From contig NZ_BONW01000001.1 in the NCBI RefSeq assembly GCF_016862915.1, forward strand, positions 310,001 through 374,000: DNA of 64,000 nt, written 5' to 3'. The notes under the pieces are model-generated. The model did no database searches. It saw only the letters and a program-made list of their open reading frames with translations, and had not been told where the DNA came from. The position numbers and the translations under genes were made by a program. This document shows, piece after piece, positions 60,065 to 64,000 of the stretch (positions within the stretch are counted from its first letter, which is position 1; the number at the start of each line of letters is the position of its first letter). The stretch is from Plantactinospora endophytica. GTDB taxonomy: Bacteria; Actinomycetota; Actinomycetes; Mycobacteriales; Micromonosporaceae.

Positions 60065-61639
60065 ATGGCCGACACTCCGCCCGGCGCGGCGGCGCCCCAG
60101 CCGCCGTCGTCGACCCCACCGTGGCCGCCCGCCCCGGCGCAGCACCTTCCGTCGCCGATGTCGACGCCGCCGCAGGTCGAGGCGACGCCCGACGAGCGGA
60201 GCCTGGTCCGTCGGCTGATCGCGATCGGGGCGATCACGCTGATCGTGGTCTGCGCGGTGCTGATGGCCTGGGAGCTGGTGTCGCCGGCCGGGGTGACGCC
60301 GCCGCTGATCGGGCTGGGCGCGGCGGCGCTGCCGGTACCGGTGCTGGTCGCCTGCTTCCTCTGGCTCGACCGGTACGACCCGGAGCCGATCAGGTATCTC
60401 GCCTTCTGTCTCGCCTGGGGCGCGGCGGTGTCGACCTTCTGCGCGCTCCGCACCAACACCTTCGCGTCGGAGACCCTCGAACTGCCGCTACCGGTGGTCG
60501 GGGTGCTGGTCGCGCCGTTCATCGAGGAGTTGACCAAGGCGCTCGGGCCGCTGCTGCTCCTGCTCTACCAGCGCCGGAAGTGGTCCGGGATCACCGACGG
60601 CATCGTCTACTGTGGCCTGTCTGCGGTCGGCTTCGCCATGGTCGAGAACATCCTCTACTTCGGCCTGCACGGCTACGCCGAAGGCGTCGACCAGTACGGG
60701 CCGGCGACCGGTGCGCAGAACGTCTTCGGGATCTTCATCCTGCGGGTCCTGATCAGCGGCTTCGCCCACCCGCTGTTCACCGCGATGACCGGCATCGGGC
60801 TCGGCATCGCGGTGCGGTCGGCCAGCCGGCCGATCCGGATCCTCGCCCCGCTGGCCGGCCTGCTGTTGGCGATGATCCTGCACGGCACCTGGAACGGGGC
60901 CGCCACCCTCACCCAGGTCGTCGGGGAACCGCTGATCCTGCTCTACAGCTACCTCGGCCTGATGGTGCCGATCTTCCTGGGCGTGGTCGGCCTGGCCGTC
61001 TGGGTACGGAGCTGGGAGGGGCGGCTCACCCAGCGCCGGCTGCCCGACTACGTGTCGACGGGCTGGCTCACCCCGCCCGAGTTGGCCGCGCTCGGCACCC
61101 TCGGCCGACGGCACGCCGCCCGACGCTGGGCCCGACGGGTCGCCGGTGACGAGGGTCTCAAGGCGATGCGGGCGTTCCAGGTCGCGGCGACCCGACTGGC
61201 CCTGCTCCGCGACGGACTGGTGCGCGGGCTGGAGTCCCGGCCGGGGCAACTGGCCCGCAGGCAGGGCGAGGAACGCCGACTGCTCGACGCGCTCCAGGCC
61301 AGCCGCCGGGTCTTCGTGGGGCGCGATCCGCAGACACCGGCCGGCATCTGGGACGGCACCCGTTACCACCTGGCGTTCCCGGACGGCTCCCGCCGTACCC
61401 TGCCGGCGCCGGCCGAGCCGGTGGTGCCGATCCCGGTGGTACTGGTGGCGCCGCCGCGCCCACCGGCCCCCGTCGGTCCCGCCTACCCCGGCCCCTACCC
61501 CGGCACGCCCGGCCCCTACGGTGGGCCGCCCGGCCCGTACCCCGGCACCCCCGGCCAGTACCCCGGCACTCCCGGCCCGTACGGCGGACCGCCCGCGCCC
61601 GGTGCCGGACCGGGCGGTGCCTGGCCGTACCCGCGCTGA
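60065..61639 (+). CDS. PrsW family intramembrane metalloprotease
   Basis: This 524-residue protein has about eight membrane helices carrying the PrsW motifs: the EE pair in VAPFIEELTKALGP, MVENILYFGLHG, the histidine in SGFAHPLFTAMTGIGLG and HGTWNGAA. PrsW proteases cut within membranes, for example releasing anti-sigma factors in Bacillus; the actinobacterial target is unknown. An N-terminal Pro-rich tail and a C-terminal 100-residue Pro/Gly/Tyr-rich repeat (PGPYPGTPGPYGGPP) flank the core. TACGCT 6 nt before the ATG gives a leaderless layout. The stop codon lies in the first unit of a 30-bp repeat array. Confidence 0.9.
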   Translation: MADTPPGAAAPQPPSSTPPWPPAPAQHLPSPMSTPPQVEATPDERSLVRRLIAIGAITLIVVCAVLMAWELVSPAGVTPPLIGLGAAALPVPVLVACFLWLDRYDPEPIRYLAFCLAWGAAVSTFCALRTNTFASETLELPLPVVGVLVAPFIEELTKALGPLLLLLYQRRKWSGITDGIVYCGLSAVGFAMVENILYFGLHGYAEGVDQYGPATGAQNVFGIFILRVLISGFAHPLFTAMTGIGLGIAVRSASRPIRILAPLAGLLLAMILHGTWNGAATLTQVVGEPLILLYSYLGLMVPIFLGVVGLAVWVRSWEGRLTQRRLPDYVSTGWLTPPELAALGTLGRRHAARRWARRVAGDEGLKAMRAFQVAATRLALLRDGLVRGLESRPGQLARRQGEERRLLDALQASRRVFVGRDPQTPAGIWDGTRYHLAFPDGSRRTLPAPAEPVVPIPVVLVAPPRPPAPVGPAYPGPYPGTPGPYGGPPGPYPGTPGQYPGTPGPYGGPPAPGAGPGGAWPYPR

Positions 61640-61740
61640 GTCGACGCCAGCGGGCCGTGCCCGCGCTGAGTCGGCGGCAGAGGGCTGTACCCGCGCTGAA
61701 TCGGCGTCAGTGGGCTCTACCCGCGCTGGGTCGACGTCAG
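61621..61740 (+). repeat. Four exact-length 30-bp tandem repeats across convergent gene ends
   Basis: Units 61621-61650, 61651-61680, 61681-61710 and 61711-61740 share CCGCGCTGAGTCGRCGYCAG. The first unit carries the TGA of the PrsW gene; the last unit carries the TGA (complement TCA at 61737-61739) of the GroES-family gene on the other strand. Confidence 0.92.
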
Positions 61741-62075
61741 AGGTAGAGCCCGGTGGAGTCGGTCTCCACCCGCCGGGCCGCCACGGCGTGCACGTCCCGT
61801 TCGCGGAGCAGCACGTACTCCCGGCCGTGCAGTTCGACCTCGGACCGGTCGTCGGGGTCGAAGAGCACCCGGTCGCCGGAGACGATCGAGCGCACGTTCG
61901 GTCCGACGCCCACCGCGGTCGCCCAGGCCAGCCGTCGGCCCATCGAGGCGGTCGCCGGGATCACGATGCCGGCGGTCGAGCGCCGTTCGCCCTCGCCGCC
62001 GTCCGCCCGCACCAGCACCCGGTCGTGCAGCAGACGGATGGGCAGGCCGTTGTCGGTGTTCTCCTCGCCGGTCAC
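61737..62075 (-). CDS. GroES-family co-chaperonin-like protein
   Basis: The 112-residue protein has the Cpn10 pattern: PIRLLHDRVLVRADGG, the mobile-loop-like ERRSTAGIVIPATA, VVG-like TAVGVGPNV and a final YVLLRERDVHAVAARRV. It is slightly longer than normal GroES and stands alone without groEL. The GTG at 62075 has TACCGT 7 nt upstream (leaderless), which makes it preferable to the GTG at 62102. It could cap the stand-alone GroEL or serve an unrelated role. Confidence 0.82.
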   Translation of the reverse strand: MTGEENTDNGLPIRLLHDRVLVRADGGEGERRSTAGIVIPATASMGRRLAWATAVGVGPNVRSIVSGDRVLFDPDDRSEVELHGREYVLLRERDVHAVAARRVETDSTGLYL

Positions 62076-62198
62076 GACCGAGACGGTACCGTGCGCCGCC
62101 ACCAGGCAGGCTGGTGGCGTCGGCCCGCAGGCCGTACCGAGCCGACCTGTGCCGGTGCGGCTACCGTAGGAGAGCCTATTCCGCCGTGGGAGGTGCGC

Positions 62199-63479
62199 TT
62201 GCGCCGTTTCGAGCAGCTACGAGCAAGGATCCGTCGCGCGTACGCGTTCGGGCGGTCGACCGACTCCTCCGGCGGGTACGCCGAGCCGGCGGAGGCCCGT
62301 CCGGCGGCCACGCCCCCACCGACACCCGCCCCGGCACCCCCGGTCGAGGCCGAGCCCAGCACGGAACTGCACCCGTCGACGGCCAGTCGGGACGACGCGG
62401 ACGTACCGCACGCGCTGCGGATCGCCGCCGCGTGGTCCTGGCGACTGATCGTGATCGGCCTGGTTGCCTGGGCGCTGCTCCGGGTGGTCGGCACGGTCCG
62501 GATCGTGATCATCCCGCTGGCCATCGCCCTGCTGCTCTCCGCACTGCTGGCCCCGCTGGTCGGCCTGCTGCTCCGGGCCCGGTTCCCCCGCTCCCTGGCC
62601 ACCGCCGTGGTGCTGGTCGCCGGGCTGGCCGCCGTGGTCGGCACGCTCACCCTGGTGGTCAACGAGTTCATCCAGGGCGTACCGGACCTGAGCCGGAACG
62701 CCACCAGCGGTATCCGGCAGATCCAGGAGTGGCTGAAGACCGGGCCGCTGCACATGTCGGACAACCAGCTCAACTCGTACATCGAGCAGGGCGAGCAGTG
62801 GATCAACGAGAACACCCAGGCGCTGACCAGCGGGGCGGTCTCCACCGCCGCGACCGTCGCGGAACTGCTCACCGGTGCCCTGCTGGTGCTCTTCGCCACC
62901 TTCTTCTTCCTGCGGGACGGTGAGAAGATCTGGCGCTTCCTGGTCCGGCTGCTGCCGGTGGCCGCCCGGTGGCGGGTCGACGACGCGGGCCGGGCGTCCT
63001 GGGCGACGCTTGTCGCGTACGTCCGGGCGACCGTACTCGTCGCGTTCATCGACGCGGTCGGGATCGGCATCTTCCTGGTCGTCTTCGACATCCCGTTCGC
63101 GTTCCCGCTCGCCGCGCTGGTCTTCCTCGGCGCGTTCATCCCGATCGTCGGCGCGACCCTCTCCGGCGCGGTGGCGGTGCTGGTCGCCCTGGTCGACAGC
63201 GGCTGGGTGACCGCGCTGATCATCCTCGGCGTGGTGATCGGGGTGCAGCAGGTCGAGGGGCACATCCTGCAACCGTTGATCATGGGACGGGCGGTGGCGA
63301 TCCATCCGCTCGCGGTGATCGTCGGCATCGCCGCCGGTGTGGTGCTGGCCGGCATCGTCGGCGCCCTGGTCTCGGTACCGCTGATCGCGGTGCTGAACAC
63401 GGCGGTCCGCCGGCTGGCGCACCGCCGCCCGCCGGAGGTGCCGCCGGACGCCGTGGTGATCGCGGCCAAGGCGCCGTGA
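62199..63479 (+). CDS. AI-2E family transporter (TqsA/PerM-like)
   Basis: This 426-residue protein has a Pro-rich N-terminal region, then eight or so membrane helices in the AI-2E order: IVIIPLAIALLLSALLAPLV, ATAVVLVAGLAAVVGTLTLV, a long helical loop, LLTGALLVLFATFFFLRDGE and the VGATLSGAVAVLVALVDSGW, ILQPLIMGRAVAIHPLAVI signature. The family includes Na+/H+ antiporters and the exporter TqsA. The TTG at 62199 is chosen because GGGAGG lies 6 nt before it; GTG 62193 is the alternative. Confidence 0.88.
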   Translation: MRRFEQLRARIRRAYAFGRSTDSSGGYAEPAEARPAATPPPTPAPAPPVEAEPSTELHPSTASRDDADVPHALRIAAAWSWRLIVIGLVAWALLRVVGTVRIVIIPLAIALLLSALLAPLVGLLLRARFPRSLATAVVLVAGLAAVVGTLTLVVNEFIQGVPDLSRNATSGIRQIQEWLKTGPLHMSDNQLNSYIEQGEQWINENTQALTSGAVSTAATVAELLTGALLVLFATFFFLRDGEKIWRFLVRLLPVAARWRVDDAGRASWATLVAYVRATVLVAFIDAVGIGIFLVVFDIPFAFPLAALVFLGAFIPIVGATLSGAVAVLVALVDSGWVTALIILGVVIGVQQVEGHILQPLIMGRAVAIHPLAVIVGIAAGVVLAGIVGALVSVPLIAVLNTAVRRLAHRRPPEVPPDAVVIAAKAP

Positions 63480-63583
63480 CCACCCGCGCCCGCAGGCGGC
63501 GCCCGGGACCGGCCGCGAGCCGCCCGCTGCCGACCCGCCGTACCTGACGCCCCTGGAGATTCTCGTGAATCCGGTGCGGCGGT

Positions 63584-64000
63584 TCAGGACTTGCCGAGCC
63601 GCTCCAGGGCGCCCCGGGCCACCTCCGGCCGGGTGGTGTACCAGAACGGTGGCAGCGACTTCCGCAGGAAGGCGCCGTACCCCCGGGCCGTCTCCAGCCG
63701 GGAGTCCAGCACCGCCACCACGCCCTTGTCCCCGGTGGACCGGATCAGCCGACCGACCCCCTGGGCCAGCCGTACAGCGGCGATCGGCACGCTGACCGCC
63801 GCGAACCCGGAGCCGCCCGAGGCGTCCACGGCCGCCGCCCGGGCCGCCGCGAGGGGCTCGTCCGGGCGCGGGAACGGCAGCCGGTCGATCACCACGAGCT
63901 GGCACGCGTCGCCCGGCACGTCCACGCCCTGCCACAGCGACATCACGCCGAACAGGCAACTCGCCCGCTCCTGCCGGAACCGGCGGACCAGCAGCGGCAG
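63584..64000 (-). CDS. DinG-like ATP-dependent helicase, C-terminal part (5' end outside the window)
   Basis: The visible 138 residues, from PLLVRRFRQERASCLFGVMS through SLWQGVDVPGDACQLVVIDR and LAQGVGRLIRSTGDKGVVAV to the end, are motifs V and VI of the XPD/DinG superfamily 2 helicases. DinG-type enzymes unwind DNA, including structured DNA. The gene continues beyond the right edge; the iron-sulfur domain cannot be judged. Confidence 0.87.
   Translation of the reverse strand: MPLLVRRFRQERASCLFGVMSLWQGVDVPGDACQLVVIDRLPFPRPDEPLAAARAAAVDASGGSGFAAVSVPIAAVRLAQGVGRLIRSTGDKGVVAVLDSRLETARGYGAFLRKSLPPFWYTTRPEVARGALERLGKS

Overview
The DNA is very GC-rich, with G or C at most third codon positions and many GTG starts. 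It carries a conservon (cvnABCD), a Cdc48-like AAA ATPase of the actinobacterial Cpa type, DUF3263 and DUF6295 proteins, a HrcA/CIRCE-controlled stand-alone groEL, and both SAM-I and SAM-IV riboswitches. Together these point to a filamentous actinomycete, most likely of the Micromonosporaceae (inference; genus not determined). No insertion sequence, integrase, tRNA, rRNA or CRISPR array was found, so this looks like chromosome rather than a mobile island. About a dozen genes have no Shine-Dalgarno sequence and instead carry a TANNNT -10 box 6-8 nt before the start codon, the layout of leaderless transcripts; this was used to choose several starts.

Layout. 1-2389: end of a beta-propeller protein and an EI24/CysZ-type membrane protein with an 11-residue repeat. 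2438-6623: amino-sugar catabolism (NagA, ROK kinase, SIS isomerase/deaminase-like protein) with a divergent DeoR regulator and a shared operator region. 6744-13863: small membrane and Tat-exported proteins, a NarL-type two-component system, an ABC-2 exporter and a DUF3263 protein. 13933-16871: PP2C-like phosphatase, DUF4291 protein, acetyltransferase. 16892-26773 (minus strand): TetR regulator, Cdc48-like ATPase, and a conservon extended by an extra membrane sensor. 27149-30978: an alpha/beta-hydrolase fused to an ABC ATPase, with its ABC-2 permease. 31112-37573: a two-component system next to a tightly overlapped operon of radical SAM/SPASM enzyme, PqqD-like domain, signal-peptidase-like protein and ABC exporter, which looks like a RiPP (modified peptide) system without a visible precursor gene. 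37695-43551: DUF6295 protein, dienelactone hydrolase, thrC under a SAM-I riboswitch, a candidate structured RNA, acetyltransferase, PaaN. 43690-47478: acetyltransferase, cold-shock protein, groEL behind two CIRCE elements. 47531-53183 (minus): small protein, acetyltransferase, multi-pass membrane subtilisin, winged-helix regulator with membrane partner and an 18-bp repeat array. 53418-64000: glpD, glcD-like oxidase, FUSC membrane protein, a SAM-IV-controlled class V aminotransferase, PrsW-type protease, GroES-family protein, AI-2E transporter, and the C-terminal part of a DinG-like helicase.

The best candidate for an undescribed system is 31112-37573. All of its clear gene junctions are 4-nt GTGA/ATGA overlaps, its signal-peptidase-like member lacks the serine nucleophile, and the radical SAM gene appears to have slipped one base into frame with the PqqD gene. 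Other points of interest are the hydrolase-ABC fusion, the candidate structured RNA at 40590-40719, a four-way-junction leader before groEL, short tandem arrays that begin at stop codons, and the degenerate first ATPase ring of the Cdc48-like protein.
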